NCBI RefSeq assembly: GCF_000337175.1
Contig: NZ_AOIJ01000032.1
Location: 91,425-139,351 of the forward strand
DNA: 47,927 nt
Source of the DNA: Natrinema gari JCM 14663
GTDB lineage: Archaea > Halobacteriota > Halobacteria > Halobacteriales > Natrialbaceae
Direction: 5' to 3'
Position numbers and translations under genes: made by a program. Every line of letters starts with the position of its first letter. Position 1 is the stretch's first letter. Below the pieces are notes generated by a model that worked only from the letters and a program-made list of their open reading frames with translations, made no database searches and was not told the DNA's origin. This document shows positions 1 through 9,857 of the stretch, one piece after another.

Positions 1-984
1 GAGAACGACCTCGTCAAGATGGAGGCCGGCGAGACGATGTCGATCGGCGACTCCGGAAAGGTCGACCTCGAGTTCGTCAACGTTACGCACTCGATCATCG
101 ACGCTATCAACCCCGTTCTCCACACCCCCGAAGGCGCGGTCGTCTACGGGCTCGACAAACGGATGGACCACACGCCCGTCATCGGCGATCCGATCGATAT
201 GGAGCGGTTCCGAGAGATCGGTCGCGAAGGTGAGGGCGTCCTTTGTTACATCGAGGACTGTACCAACGCGAACAAGAAGGGGCGTACGCCCTCCGAGAAA
301 GTCGCCCGTGAACACCTCCGCGACGTTCTCTACAGCATCGAGGACTACGACGGCGGTATCGTCGCCACGACCTTCTCGAGCCACATCGCTCGCGTCAAGT
401 CGCTCGTCGAGTTCGCCGACGATATCGGCCGCCAGCCGGTCCTGCTGGGGCGGTCGATGGAGAAGTACTCCGGAACCGCGGAACGACTGGACTTCGTCGA
501 CTTCCCCTCTGATCTGGGGATGTTCGGCCACCGCAAGTCCGTCGACCGCACGTTCAAGCGGATCATGAACGAGGGCAAGGAGAACTACCTGCCGATCGTC
601 ACCGGCCACCAGGGCGAGCCCCGCGCGATGCTCACCCGGATGGCCCGCGGCGAGACGCCGTACGAACTGGACGACGGCGACAAGGTCGTCTTCTCCGCAC
701 GGGTCATTCCGGAGCCGACCAACGAGGGCCAGCGCTACCAGGCCGAGAAGCTGCTCGGCATGCAGGGCGCGCGCGTCTACGACGATATCCACGTCTCCGG
801 CCACCTCAATCAGGAAGGCCACTACGAGATGCTCGATGCGTTGCAACCCCAGCACATCATCCCGGCCCACCAGGACATGAGCGGGTACTCGAGCTACGTC
901 AACCTCTGTGAGAGCGAGGGGTACAAGATGGGCCGAGACCTTCACGTCACGCGCAATGGGAACCTCATCCAGCTAGTCGACTGA
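1..984 (+). CDS. rnj: Ribonuclease J (beta-CASP metallo-beta-lactamase exonuclease), 3' part
   Basis: C-terminal 327 residues of an archaeal RNase J. The reading frame is open to the first base, so the metal-binding N-terminus lies outside the window. RNase J is a 5'-3' exoribonuclease of mRNA decay and RNA maturation in the cytoplasm. Visible family features are the beta-CASP stretch [12 protein letters not shown], the GHQGEP segment, the [12 protein letters not shown] histidine motif and the late PAHQD motif, all typical of the C-terminal part of the lactamase fold. The stop codon is followed one base later by the ATG of the prenyl synthase, so the two are probably co-transcribed; this rnj-idsA neighbourhood is common in haloarchaea. 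Confidence 0.93.
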   Translation, partial: ENDLVKMEAGETMSIGDSGKVDLEFVNVTHSIIDAINPVLHTPEGAVVYGLDKRMDHTPVIGDPIDMERFREIGREGEGVLCYIEDCTNANKKGRTPSEKVAREHLRDVLYSIEDYDGGIVATTFSSHIARVKSLVEFADDIGRQPVLLGRSMEKYSGTAERLDFVDFPSDLGMFGHRKSVDRTFKRIMNEGKENYLPIVTGHQGEPRAMLTRMARGETPYELDDGDKVVFSARVIPEPTNEGQRYQAEKLLGMQGARVYDDIHVSGHLNQEGHYEMLDALQPQHIIPAHQDMSGYSSYVNLCESEGYKMGRDLHVTRNGNLIQLVD

Positions 985-985
985 T

Positions 986-2038
986 ATGACGAGCCCCGAG
1001 GCACGCGAAGAGGCGGTGCTCGAGGCGGTTCGGAAGCGCCGCGAGCTGGTCAACGACGCCATTCCGGAGGAGTTGCCGATCAAGCGACCCGAACGGCTCT
1101 ACGAGGCGTCCCGATACCTGCTGGACGCGGGCGGCAAGCGACTGCGGCCGGCGGTCCTCCTGACGACGGCGGAAGCGCTGGCCGACGTCGAGCCGCTGTC
1201 GGCGGCATACCGTTCGTTCCCCGCGATCGACGACAGCGGGCCGATCGACGTGATGGCGGCTGCCGTCAGCGTCGAGGTCATCCAGTCGTTTACCCTGATT
1301 CACGACGACATCATGGACGACGACGACCTCCGGCGCGGCGTCCCCGCCGTCCACGAGGAGTACGACCTCGAGACAGCGATTTTGGCCGGCGATACGCTCT
1401 ACTCGAAAGCCTTCGAGATCATGCTCGAGACGGGTGCCGAACCGGATCGCATCGTCGAGGCGCTTGACGTTCTCGCGACGACCTGTACGAAGATCTGCGA
1501 GGGGCAGTCGCTTGATGTCACCTTCGAGGAACGCATCGACGTCTCGCCCGACGAGTACCTGGAGATGGTCGAGCAGAAGACGGCCGTACTCTATGCCGCC
1601 TCAGCGTGTCTCCCCGCGATCCTGCTGGGAGCCGACGACGAGACGATCGACGCGCTCTACGGCTACGGGCTCGACATCGGCCGCGCGTTCCAGATCCAGG
1701 ACGACGTCCTCGATCTGACGGTGCCAAGCGAGCAACTCGGCAAACAGCGCGGCAGCGACCTGGTCGAGAACAAGCAGACGCTGATCACGGTGCATGCCCG
1801 CGAGCAGGGTGTCGATGTCGACGGCCTGGTCGATACCGATGACGTCGATGCGGTCACCGAGGCCGAGATCGACGACGCGGTCGCCGAACTCGAGGCGGCG
1901 GGTTCGATCTCCTACGCCAACGAGACGGCCCGCGACCTTGTCGAACAGGGGAAAAACCGCCTCGAGGTCGTCCCGGACAACGAGGCTCGTGAATTGCTCT
2001 GTGAACTCGCGGATTACCTGATTCAGCGCGGCTACTGA
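986..2038 (+). CDS. idsA: Geranylgeranyl/farnesyl diphosphate synthase (trans-prenyltransferase)
   Basis: 350 aa, full length for the family. It condenses isopentenyl diphosphate units onto allylic diphosphates to give the C20 precursor of archaeal ether lipids. The first aspartate-rich motif is DDIMD (about residues 107-111) followed by DDLRRG, and the second is FQIQDDVLD (D239-D243). KRLRP near residue 52 binds the diphosphate. The ATG at 986 starts one base after the RNase J stop, indicating an operon. Product length (C15, C20 or C25) cannot be read from the sequence with certainty. Confidence 0.95.
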   Translation: MTSPEAREEAVLEAVRKRRELVNDAIPEELPIKRPERLYEASRYLLDAGGKRLRPAVLLTTAEALADVEPLSAAYRSFPAIDDSGPIDVMAAAVSVEVIQSFTLIHDDIMDDDDLRRGVPAVHEEYDLETAILAGDTLYSKAFEIMLETGAEPDRIVEALDVLATTCTKICEGQSLDVTFEERIDVSPDEYLEMVEQKTAVLYAASACLPAILLGADDETIDALYGYGLDIGRAFQIQDDVLDLTVPSEQLGKQRGSDLVENKQTLITVHAREQGVDVDGLVDTDDVDAVTEAEIDDAVAELEAAGSISYANETARDLVEQGKNRLEVVPDNEARELLCELADYLIQRGY

Positions 2039-2240
2039 GACCCGGGCGCGATCGGGTCGGCCGGTAGGCGACCGCGCCGTTTTTCGACCGCTCGTCGCGA
2101 CGCGAGTGACGCGTGGTGTCTCCGATCCGACGGCGATGATCGACAGGGGACGGAGCCGTAGGGACTCGACTGCGAACGCGGACCGGGAGGACACCCCCGA
2201 ATCGCGAGGGTTTTGGGCCGGGCGCGAATACCGCCCGGTA

Positions 2241-3980
2241 ATGGACGACGAGTTACGCGAGCGTGTCGAGCGCGAAGCCGAAAAGCACGCGCTGTTGAAC
2301 GCCGTCAAACACGAGAGCGACGCCGCGGTCGGTGCCGTGATGGGGCCGCTGATGGGCGACAATCCGGACTTCCGCGAGCACTCCGACGCCGTCCCCGGCG
2401 TCGTCGGCGGCGTCGTGGGTCGCGTCAACGACCTCGACTACGCGGAGAAACGGGCCCGTCTCGAGGACCTCGCACCCGAGGCACTCGCCGAACTCGAGGC
2501 CGAGGAGGAGGAAGACGAATACGACCTCCCCGACCTGCCAAACGCCGAAGCGCACGACGAGATTCGAATGCGGTGTGCGCCCAACCCCAACGGCCCGTGG
2601 CACGTCGGCCACGCCCGGATGCCCGCCGTCATCGGCACCTACCGCGAACGCTACGACGGCTGGTTCTGCGTGCGTTTTGACGACACCGATCCGGAGACCA
2701 AACGGCCGGATCTCGAGGCCTACGACGCGATCCTCGACGATCTCGACTACCTCGGCTTCGAACCCGACGCGACCTACACGGCAAGTGACCGGCTCGAGAC
2801 CTACTACGACCACGCCCGTGACCTGATCGAACTCGGCGGGGCCTACACCTGCTCGTGTTCGGGCGAGGCGTTCTCGGAGCTGAAGAACTCCGGCGAGCCC
2901 TGTCCGCACCGCGACAAAGATGAGGCGACCGTTCGCGAGGAGTTCGAGGCCATGGTCGACGGCGAGTACGACAGCGGCGAGCTGGTCCTTCGCGTGAAAA
3001 CGGACATCGAACACAAGAATCCCGCCCTGCGCGACTGGGTTGCCTTCCGGATGATCGATACGCCACACCCGCGGGAGGACGCCAGCGAGTACCGCTGCTG
3101 GCCGATGCTCGACTTCCAGTCGGGGGTCGACGACCACCTGCTCGAGATCACCCACATCATCCGTGGGATCGATCTCCAGGACTCCGCGAAGCGCCAGCAG
3201 TTCGTCTACGATTATTTCGGGTGGGACTACCCGGACGTCATCCACTGGGGACACGTCCAACTCGACGACTACGACGTCACGATGAGCACGTCGACGATTT
3301 CGGAACTGATCGAGGACGGGGAGCTCGACGGCTGGGACGATCCGCGAGCGCCGACGCTCAAGAGTCTGCGCCGGCGTGGCATCCGTGGCGAGGCCATCGT
3401 CGAGGCGATGACCGGCCTCGGTACCTCGACCACCGATGTCGACCTCGCGATGAGTTCGATCTACGCGAACAACCGGGAGCTGATCGACGAGGAGACCGAC
3501 CGCCGCTTTTTTGTCCGCGACGGCACCCAGGTCCCCCTCGCCGGGGACCCGCCCGCCGAAGCGAACCCGCCGCTGCATCCCAACCACGAGGACCGCGGGG
3601 TTCGTGACATCCCCGTCGGCGACGCCGTCCTGCTCGAGGCCGAGGACATTCCCGATGGGGACGAGAACGGGGAACAGCGCATCTGGCTGAAAGGGTTCGG
3701 CTGTTTCCGGTTCGACGACGGCGTCCTTCGATACACCGCCGACGACATCGACGTGGTCCGGGAGGGCGGCGTCGACGTCGTCCACTGGGTGCCCGCCGAC
3801 GGGAGCGTTCCGGTCCGGATGCGAACGATGGACGGCGACGTGACGGGACACGCCGAACCCGGCGTCGGCGACCTCGCGGCCGACGACATGGTCCAGTTCG
3901 AGCGGGTCGGGTTCGCACGGATCGACCGGCACGGAGACGGCAAGGACGCGGAGACGGTCGCGTACTACGCACACCCCTGA
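2241..3980 (+). CDS. gltX: Glutamyl-tRNA synthetase (archaeal type)
   Basis: 579 aa counted from the ATG at 2241. The frame is open from 2106, but the upstream part is compositionally unlike the rest and homologues begin with a short acidic helix such as MDDELRERVEREAEKHAL. It charges tRNA-Glu, and usually also tRNA-Gln for later amidation in archaea that lack GlnRS. The class I signature is NPNGPWHVGHARMP (HIGH variant HVGH), and the KMSKS-like loop is DVTMSTSTI. The C-terminal anticodon-binding beta-barrel half is of the archaeal/GlnRS-like type. The N-terminal extension of about 110 acidic residues before the catalytic core is normal for haloarchaeal GluRS. Confidence 0.95.
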   Translation: MDDELRERVEREAEKHALLNAVKHESDAAVGAVMGPLMGDNPDFREHSDAVPGVVGGVVGRVNDLDYAEKRARLEDLAPEALAELEAEEEEDEYDLPDLPNAEAHDEIRMRCAPNPNGPWHVGHARMPAVIGTYRERYDGWFCVRFDDTDPETKRPDLEAYDAILDDLDYLGFEPDATYTASDRLETYYDHARDLIELGGAYTCSCSGEAFSELKNSGEPCPHRDKDEATVREEFEAMVDGEYDSGELVLRVKTDIEHKNPALRDWVAFRMIDTPHPREDASEYRCWPMLDFQSGVDDHLLEITHIIRGIDLQDSAKRQQFVYDYFGWDYPDVIHWGHVQLDDYDVTMSTSTISELIEDGELDGWDDPRAPTLKSLRRRGIRGEAIVEAMTGLGTSTTDVDLAMSSIYANNRELIDEETDRRFFVRDGTQVPLAGDPPAEANPPLHPNHEDRGVRDIPVGDAVLLEAEDIPDGDENGEQRIWLKGFGCFRFDDGVLRYTADDIDVVREGGVDVVHWVPADGSVPVRMRTMDGDVTGHAEPGVGDLAADDMVQFERVGFARIDRHGDGKDAETVAYYAHP

Positions 3981-4208
3981 CGCCCCGCCCACGACGCCGC
4001 CGGACGCGCACCGAAAGAATCGTACTGTCACCCTTTGTTCCGGATACTAGAACATGTCACGGCCGCCGACAGTCGGCTGCGAGAGTTCGATCAGCGACGG
4101 CATCGCCGCCGGATACACGGGGCGTTCGCTCGCATCAACGCGGCGCGGTCTCGAGGTCGCCCGGCCCCGCCGATCGAATCACCTGCAGGACGAGACCGCC
4201 CGCGACCC

Positions 4209-5234
4209 GTGACGGTGACCGAGGAGTCCCCGAGCGGCGTGTCCCGGGCGCAGGTGGGACGGATCGTCGCCGGATTCGCCGTCGCGAGCGTGCTGCTGGC
4301 AGTCATCGCTGCCGGCGTGGGCATCAACGAAGTGCGGGGTGCGCTCGCGACGGCCAGTCCCGGGTGGCTCGTCGTGGCCTGTTGTTCGATGTGTCTGTGT
4401 CTCTGTCTGTGGACGCGCAGTTGGCAGGTCATTCTCGGCGTTACCGGCGTCGACGAGTCGTATCGGACGCTGCTCGTGACCTACGCGGCGGCGACGTTCG
4501 CCAACTACGTCACGCCGATGGGACAGGCGGGTGGCGAGCCGTTCATCGCGTACGTGCTCTCCCGGGAGACGGCGGCGAGCTACGAGGAAAGCCTCGCGAG
4601 CGTCGTCACCGCGGATCTGTTGAACCTGATCGCGTCGGTCGGGATGGCGATTCTCAGCCTGGGCGTCCTCGTCTGGCGATCCGAACTCCCGACCGCGCTC
4701 GCGCCGGTCGCCGGCGGGCTGGTCGTCACGGCCGCGGGCGTGCTGGCGGTCGCGACGGTCGCGATTCGGTTCCGAGCGACCGTCGAACGGTCGCTGATGA
4801 AACTGGTGGCACCGATCGGCCGGCTGGTCCCCAGGCTGACGGTCGACGGCGTTCGAGAGCGACTGGGTGAGTTACGAGCGGCGTTCGATCGGCTCGCCGC
4901 CGATCCTCGAGCACTCGGGCGGGCGTTCGCGCTCTCCGTGCTCGGCTGGACGCTGTTCGTTCTGCCGCTGTTCCTCGCCGGGCGCGCGCTCGGGCTGACC
5001 GTCGACCCCGTCGTCGTCTCGTTTACCGTCTCGGCGAGCATGCTCGCCGGATACGTCCCCTCGCCGGGCGGACTCGGGAGTATCGAAGTCGCGCTGACCG
5101 CACTCCTCGTCGCCCTGGTCGGCCTCTCCTCGGCGAACGCCTACGCGGTCGCGCTCCTCTATCGGCTGACCACCTACTGGTTCGCGATCGGAGTCGGCGG
5201 GCTCGCGGCGCTGGCTGTCGTCCGCCGCCAGTAG
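4209..5234 (+). CDS. Lysylphosphatidylglycerol synthetase-TM/flippase-like membrane protein (UPF0104)
   Basis: About 341 aa from the GTG at 4209. The frame is open from 4035, but the first 58 residues are arginine-rich and not membrane-like, so a GTG at 4209 or 4215 just before the first membrane helix is preferred. There are about eight hydrophobic helices. The conserved TFANYVTPMGQAGGEPFIAY region and the late YVPSPGGLGSIEVALTALL segment are hallmarks of the PF03706 family (relatives of MprF and AglD). Members act in the cytoplasmic membrane, and some are implicated in flipping or using lipid-linked substrates. No substrate can be assigned. The gene stands alone. Confidence 0.82.
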   Translation: MTVTEESPSGVSRAQVGRIVAGFAVASVLLAVIAAGVGINEVRGALATASPGWLVVACCSMCLCLCLWTRSWQVILGVTGVDESYRTLLVTYAAATFANYVTPMGQAGGEPFIAYVLSRETAASYEESLASVVTADLLNLIASVGMAILSLGVLVWRSELPTALAPVAGGLVVTAAGVLAVATVAIRFRATVERSLMKLVAPIGRLVPRLTVDGVRERLGELRAAFDRLAADPRALGRAFALSVLGWTLFVLPLFLAGRALGLTVDPVVVSFTVSASMLAGYVPSPGGLGSIEVALTALLVALVGLSSANAYAVALLYRLTTYWFAIGVGGLAALAVVRRQ

Positions 5235-5254
5235 CCGCGATCGGCGACGGCAAC

Positions 5255-5419
5255 TCACTCGAGTAAGTCCCCGCTCCGGTCGGGAAGCGGGTCCGCGACG
5301 ATACCGTCCCGTCGCCCCAGCACGCGGGCGTGGGGGGCACAGACGAGCCGGTTCTCGTCCCAGGGCACGTGTAACTCGACTGCGGCGGGACGCTCGCAGT
5401 CGGACTCGGCACACTCCAT
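5255..5419 (-). CDS. Small Cys/His-rich protein, possible zinc-binding
   Basis: 54 aa. It begins MECAESDCERPAAVELHVPW and contains a later CAPH, giving a C-x4-C ... C-x2-H arrangement that could hold one zinc ion, a pattern common in very short haloarchaeal zinc-finger proteins. Codon use is strongly haloarchaeal. It sits convergent to the flippase-like gene (20 nt between stops) and upstream of the DUF456 gene on the same strand. Function is unknown. The call rests on codon pattern and the paired cysteines. Confidence 0.6.
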   Translation of the reverse strand: MECAESDCERPAAVELHVPWDENRLVCAPHARVLGRRDGIVADPLPDRSGDLLE

Positions 5420-5462
5420 GTAGTCGTGTGAACGCTGCCCACGGATTCAGTCTTTCCGGTGC

Positions 5463-5948
5463 TCAGAGCAGGAACACGGCGATGACGAATCCGAGCAGGA
5501 TCGACGCCGTCAGCAGGACTTGGACCGCCGTCGACGCGAGGGCCCCGACAGTCGTATAAGCCGCCGAGCGCGCGCTGCCCTCGAGTTCCCCCTGTCGAAC
5601 GAACTCGAGGGCGAAAACGGTCCCGAAGAGGCCGGCAAGCAGCCCCAGCGGGCCGGTGGCGAGCATGAGGACGATCCCGACGACGGCAGCGACGGCGGTG
5701 GTCAGCCAGGACGCGCCGCCGGCCCGGGCGGCGATCGAGCCGCCGAAGAATTCGACGAGCGCGGTGACGACGGCGATGAGGACGAGGACGGCGAAGGTGA
5801 TCGCGCTCAGTTCCGCGGCTCCGGCTCCCACCCAGTAGACGACGAGGCCGGCCAGCGAGAGCAGGCCGCTTGGCACCATCGGGACGGCCGCGCCGACGAT
5901 TGCACCCACGAGCAACGCGATAGCGACGACGAGAACGGCATCGACCAT
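5463..5948 (-). CDS. DUF456 family integral membrane protein
   Basis: 161 aa, almost entirely hydrophobic, with about five membrane helices separated by short glycine/alanine-rich turns. The N-terminal VPMVPSGLLSLAGLVVYWVG and the central VEFFGGSIAARAGGAS and GPLGLLAGLFGT stretches match the DUF456 pattern (small Gly-rich membrane proteins of unknown function). The ATG at 5948 begins directly with the first helix. Confidence 0.8.
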   Translation of the reverse strand: MVDAVLVVAIALLVGAIVGAAVPMVPSGLLSLAGLVVYWVGAGAAELSAITFAVLVLIAVVTALVEFFGGSIAARAGGASWLTTAVAAVVGIVLMLATGPLGLLAGLFGTVFALEFVRQGELEGSARSAAYTTVGALASTAVQVLLTASILLGFVIAVFLL

Positions 5949-6394
5949 ATCGGGAGGACGGCTGACCGCGGCAAAGACGTACCGCCTTCAGTAGCAGTAG
6001 GTGGCCACCTCCGAAGTTGTGGCTATGGCAACCGCTCGCGGAGCGATCAGCGTTGGCGCGTCGTCGGGTCTCGGGGACGCTGGTCCGGCGATGCCGTCGG
6101 CCGACCTCGTCGTCAGCAGCGACGGGGTCACGATAGCCGATCCGGACCGCGAGTGGGCTGAGGGGTGACGGGCGATCGACGTCACCGTCCGGGGGTACTG
6201 CGATCGCGATGGCCGCGATGGACGCGTTCGAGCACACTCCAGAGCACGCGAGCGAGACGGATGGCCACCTCGTGGATCTCTCCTCGGTTGCAGGGTCGTT
6301 GCGGGGGGATGATTGCCGTCCACGGGCTATTGTCTCGAACGGGTAGGTGCCGAAAAAATCGACGGCCCACCGAAACTGGCAATGGAACTGCGGC
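5949..6394. other. Intergenic stretch, no confident gene
   Basis: 446 bp between the DUF456 gene and gcvH. The only coding-like part is a 47-codon frame on the + strand (6025-6168) whose GASSGLGDAGPAMPSADLVV stretch faintly recalls the C-terminus of HAD-type phosphatases. It has no promoter or full domain and may be a remnant or chance. Confidence 0.3.
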
Positions 6395-6778
6395 TCAGGC
6401 GATCTGGTCCTCGTACTCCTCGGCGGTCAGCAACACCTCGAGTTCGTCGGGGTCGTCGGCCTCGATCTCGAGCATCCAGCCCTCGCCGAAGGGGTCCTCG
6501 TTGACGAGTTCGGGGGCGTCGAACAGGTCGGCGTTGATCGCGACGACCTCGCCGCCGACGGGGGCGTAGAGATCGGAGACGGCTTTGATCGATTCGACGA
6601 CGCCGAACTCCGTCCCTTGCTCGAGGTCGTCGCCCTCGTCGGGGAGTTCGACGAAGACCACGTCGCCGAGCTCGTCCTGTGCGAAGTCGGAGATGCCCAC
6701 GCGGACGACGCCGTCGGTCTCGAGTGCCCACTCGTGCGATTCCAGGTACCGTCTTTCGTCGGGAACGTCGAAGCTCAT
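6395..6778 (-). CDS. gcvH: Glycine cleavage system H protein
   Basis: 127 aa, normal length. It carries the lipoyl arm that shuttles the aminomethyl group between the P, T and L proteins of glycine cleavage. The lipoylation site is the lysine in [14 protein letters not shown] (K65), and the N-terminal YLESHEWA is also typical. Its ATG shares one base with the stop codon of gcvT (TAATG), so translation is coupled. gcvPA-gcvPB lie about 15 kb away on the other strand. Confidence 0.97.
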   Translation of the reverse strand: MSFDVPDERRYLESHEWALETDGVVRVGISDFAQDELGDVVFVELPDEGDDLEQGTEFGVVESIKAVSDLYAPVGGEVVAINADLFDAPELVNEDPFGEGWMLEIEADDPDELEVLLTAEEYEDQIA

Positions 6779-7917
6779 TATACTGTATCGATAAAGGGTG
6801 TGGTTTCGACTCTTGCTTTCTTCGATTGGCCGCGGACGACGACCTGCAGCGTGGTCCCCGGCTCCGCGTACTCGACCGGCACGTAGCCGAGCCCGATCGG
6901 CTTCTCGAGGGTCGGACTCATCGTCCCGCTGGTGACGGTGCCGATCACCCGGCTCTCGGTCGTCGTGATGTCATAGCCGTGTCTGGGGACGCCGCGGTCG
7001 ATCAGTTGGAAGCCGACGAGTCGCTCGTCGACGCCCGCCGCGTCGACCGCCGCCAAGGCGTCCCGGCCCACGAACTCGGTCTCGAGTGCGACGGTAAAGC
7101 CGATGCCGGCTTCGTAGGGCGTCCGCGGGTTGTCCTCGTGATCGAAGTCCTGTCCGGCAAGCAGTAAGCCGGCCTCGATGCGGAGCGTGTCCCGCGCGCC
7201 GAGGCCGCAGGGTTGGCAGTCGAGCGCCGTCCAGATCTCAGCGGCGTCCGCCCAGGGGACGATCAGTTCGAAGCCGTCCTCGCCGGTGTAGCCCGTCCGG
7301 GCGGTCCAGCAGTCGACGCCATCGATCGTCGCGTACTGGGCCTCGAACCGCTCGAGATCGCCGACGGGGTCCGCAGTGATGCTCGCCACCAGATCGACCG
7401 CGTTCGGCCCCTGTACGGCGAACATCGCGTATTCGTCGGTCCGGTTGTCGACGGTCGCCTCCAGGTCCCACTCGTTGCGGTAGCTGAGCCACCGTTCGTG
7501 GGTCGCCTCGTCGGTGCCCGCGTTGGGGACGAACAGATAGGTCGGCTCCCCGTCGGCGGCGTCGCCGTCTCCGTGGGACTCCTGGGGCGTCTCGTCATCG
7601 TCGGGCAGCCGATAGACGACGGTATCGTCGATGACGATCCCGTCCTCGTCCGTGATCGCGGCGTACTGGGAGTCGCCGACTGAGAGCCGGGAGACATCGT
7701 TCGACGTCAGCCGTTGCATCAACTCGGTCGCGTCCGGGCCGGTCACATGAATCTGCCCCATGTGTGAGACGTCGAAGATTCCGACGTCCTCCCGGACGGC
7801 CGCGTGTTCCGTTTGAATGGAATCGAACTCGACCGGCATGTCCCAGCCGCCAAACTCCGTAAACTTCGCTCCACGTTCGTCGTGAATCCCACGTAACGGC
7901 GGCGTCTGAAGCGGCAT
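6778..7917 (-). CDS. gcvT: Glycine cleavage system T protein (aminomethyltransferase)
   Basis: 379 aa from the ATG at 7917. The frame stays open to 8007, but homologues start at [19 protein letters not shown]. It transfers the methylene group from aminomethyl-lipoyl-H protein to tetrahydrofolate, releasing ammonia. Family motifs include [13 protein letters not shown], the DVSHMGQI segment, [16 protein letters not shown] and the C-terminal [21 protein letters not shown]. An acidic insert near the middle is typical of halophilic versions. It is the first gene of a gcvT-gcvH operon. Confidence 0.96.
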   Translation of the reverse strand: MPLQTPPLRGIHDERGAKFTEFGGWDMPVEFDSIQTEHAAVREDVGIFDVSHMGQIHVTGPDATELMQRLTSNDVSRLSVGDSQYAAITDEDGIVIDDTVVYRLPDDDETPQESHGDGDAADGEPTYLFVPNAGTDEATHERWLSYRNEWDLEATVDNRTDEYAMFAVQGPNAVDLVASITADPVGDLERFEAQYATIDGVDCWTARTGYTGEDGFELIVPWADAAEIWTALDCQPCGLGARDTLRIEAGLLLAGQDFDHEDNPRTPYEAGIGFTVALETEFVGRDALAAVDAAGVDERLVGFQLIDRGVPRHGYDITTTESRVIGTVTSGTMSPTLEKPIGLGYVPVEYAEPGTTLQVVVRGQSKKARVETTPFIDTV

Positions 7918-8083
7918 GGTCGAGACATCTCCCGCGGTGTAGTAATGTCTTTTCGTCGGCTGACTGCGACGACGGGTCCCTGTTCCCTGCCGAGTCGGCG
8001 GACCCAACGGCTACCCGTCCCTCGCGACCACTCGATAACCGATTCCGGTTACAACTGCTCTGCCTATCATCTCCGGTTGCCGA

Positions 8084-8094
8084 AAACATATGGC
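8084..8094 (+). promoter_or_regulatory. Putative TATA element of aldehyde dehydrogenase gene
   Basis: AAAACATATGG is centred about 30 nt before the ATG at 8119, the spacing of a leaderless haloarchaeal transcript. It supports 8119 rather than the more upstream in-frame start. Confidence 0.4.
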
Positions 8095-8118
8095 CGGAAC
8101 GGACCTACGAATCGATAC

Positions 8119-9600
8119 ATGAGTACGCCAGCACTCGACCCACGCGCCGACTGGGACCAGATATACGTCGACGGCGAATGGCGGGACGCAGCGAGCGGCG
8201 AAACGATCCCCGTCGAAAACCCGGCGAAACAGGAGGCCTTCACCGAGGTCCCCGCGGGGACGGAGGCCGACGTCGACGCTGCCTACGAGGCAGCCGAGGC
8301 GGCCCAATCCGACTGGGCGGCGACGCCGCGGGCAGAGCGCAACGAGATCGTTCAAAACCTGCTGGACGAACTGAACGCACACGTCGAGGAGATCACCGGG
8401 CTGCTCGCGACGGAGGCTGGCACCCCTGGCTACCGGGCCATGGGCGAGTTCGCGACCACGACCGGCGACGTAGAGATGGCACTCGAGCTCGAGCCACCCG
8501 AAGAGGAGGTTCGGCCCTCGCCATCGGTCGAGGGCAAGGACAACCACATCGTCCACGAACCGGTCGGCGTCGTCGGCGTCATCTCGCCGTGGAACTTCCC
8601 GCTCCATCTCACCATGCGCGCGGTCGCGCCCGCGATCGCGCTGGGCAACACGGTCGTCCTGAAGCCGGCGACCGACACGCCGATCACGGGCGGGCTGCTC
8701 ATCGCGAAGCTGTGCGAGGCGGCCGGCCTTCCGGACGGCGTTCTCAACGTCGTCACCGGCCGTGGCTCCGATATCGGCGATCGGATCGCCGGCCATCCGA
8801 CGCCACGGGTCGTCTCCTTTACCGGCTCGACGGCCGTCGGCAAGGGCGTCGCCGAGCAGGCCGGCGCGAGTCTCGCCTTGCCCGCCCTCGAACTCGGCGG
8901 CAACGCGCCGTTTATCGTCACCGACGAGGCCGACCTCGAGAAGGCCGCCCGCGCCGGCGCGTTCGGCTCGTTCTTCCATCAGGGGCAGGTCTGTATCTCG
9001 ATCAACCGCCATCTGGTCCACGAGGACCTCTACGACGAGTACGTCGACCTGCTGGTCGAGCACGCCGAATCGCTCACCATCGGCGACCCCTCCGAGAACG
9101 ACGACGTCACGTTCGGCCCGGTCCAGAACGAAACCCAGCGCGACGATCTGGTCGACTTCATCGAGGGCTCGCTCGAGGCGGGTGCCACCCTCGAGACGGG
9201 CGGCGAGGCCAACGGGCTGTTCGTCGAGCCGACGGTCCTCTCGGACTGTACCAACGACATGCCGACGGCGTGTAACGAGCACTTCGGCCCCGTCGCGCCC
9301 GTGATCCCGTTCTCGGACGACGAGGAAGCGATCGAGTTGGCGAACGACACCGAGTACGGGCTCTCGGCGTCGGTTTTCTGTGAGGACGCCGAGCGCGCCC
9401 GCGACCTCGCCGATCGGGTCGAGGCGGGGATGGTCCACATCAACGACCAGCCGATCAACGAGGACCACAACGCGCCCTTCGGCGGCGTCAAGCAGTCCGG
9501 CCTCGGTCGCTACCACGGCGAGTGGATCACCCGCGAACTCACTGAGCCCAAGTGGATTTCCGTCCAGGACGAGGAACGCGATTACTTCGTCTTCGAATAA
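8119..9600 (+). CDS. NAD(P)-dependent aldehyde dehydrogenase
   Basis: 493 aa from the ATG at 8119, where the family-typical region begins (YVDGEWRDAASGETIPVENP). It oxidises an aldehyde to the acid. The oxyanion Asn is in PWNF (N159), the general base is E258 in LELGGNAP, the catalytic Cys is C292 in HQGQVCISINR, and the dinucleotide loop is FTGSTAVGKGV. The C-terminal AERARDLADRVEAGMVHIND and GGVKQSGLGRYHGEW are standard. The QVCIS pattern and ELGGN recall benzaldehyde/vanillin-type dehydrogenases, but the substrate is not decidable. It is divergent from gcvT. Confidence 0.9.
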   Translation: MSTPALDPRADWDQIYVDGEWRDAASGETIPVENPAKQEAFTEVPAGTEADVDAAYEAAEAAQSDWAATPRAERNEIVQNLLDELNAHVEEITGLLATEAGTPGYRAMGEFATTTGDVEMALELEPPEEEVRPSPSVEGKDNHIVHEPVGVVGVISPWNFPLHLTMRAVAPAIALGNTVVLKPATDTPITGGLLIAKLCEAAGLPDGVLNVVTGRGSDIGDRIAGHPTPRVVSFTGSTAVGKGVAEQAGASLALPALELGGNAPFIVTDEADLEKAARAGAFGSFFHQGQVCISINRHLVHEDLYDEYVDLLVEHAESLTIGDPSENDDVTFGPVQNETQRDDLVDFIEGSLEAGATLETGGEANGLFVEPTVLSDCTNDMPTACNEHFGPVAPVIPFSDDEEAIELANDTEYGLSASVFCEDAERARDLADRVEAGMVHINDQPINEDHNAPFGGVKQSGLGRYHGEWITRELTEPKWISVQDEERDYFVFE

Positions 9601-9857
9601 TAGCGACTGCAACTGCGCGGTCCTCGTTCAGTCTGCGGCGTGGGTTCTCGATTCGACTGTCGCGCCGGAGGCCTCAAATCCGGCGAGAGCGGATCGCTGC
9701 ACAGGTTTCCGCCCGCAGAAACCCGGCCCGAGTGATACTCGGGCGTTTCGTGTAAGGGTCACGCCTCGTGGGGCAGGGGTGCTTTTCACCGTCTGCGACA
9801 TCGCATCCTTCGTCCCAACCATGGGTTCGCGTCCGCCGTTGGTCCGATTTCACTGCT

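Noticed and set aside
2253-4031. 592-codon ORF antisense to gltX
   Set aside because: It is a mirror of the high-GC gltX frame with no domain. Long antisense frames are normal in haloarchaeal genes.
6025-6168. 47-codon ORF resembling a HAD phosphatase C-terminus
   Set aside because: Too short and weak to call; kept only as a note on the intergenic stretch.
8011-9612. 533-codon ORF antisense to the aldehyde dehydrogenase
   Set aside because: The opposite strand encodes an enzyme with all catalytic residues; the antisense frame is composition-driven.
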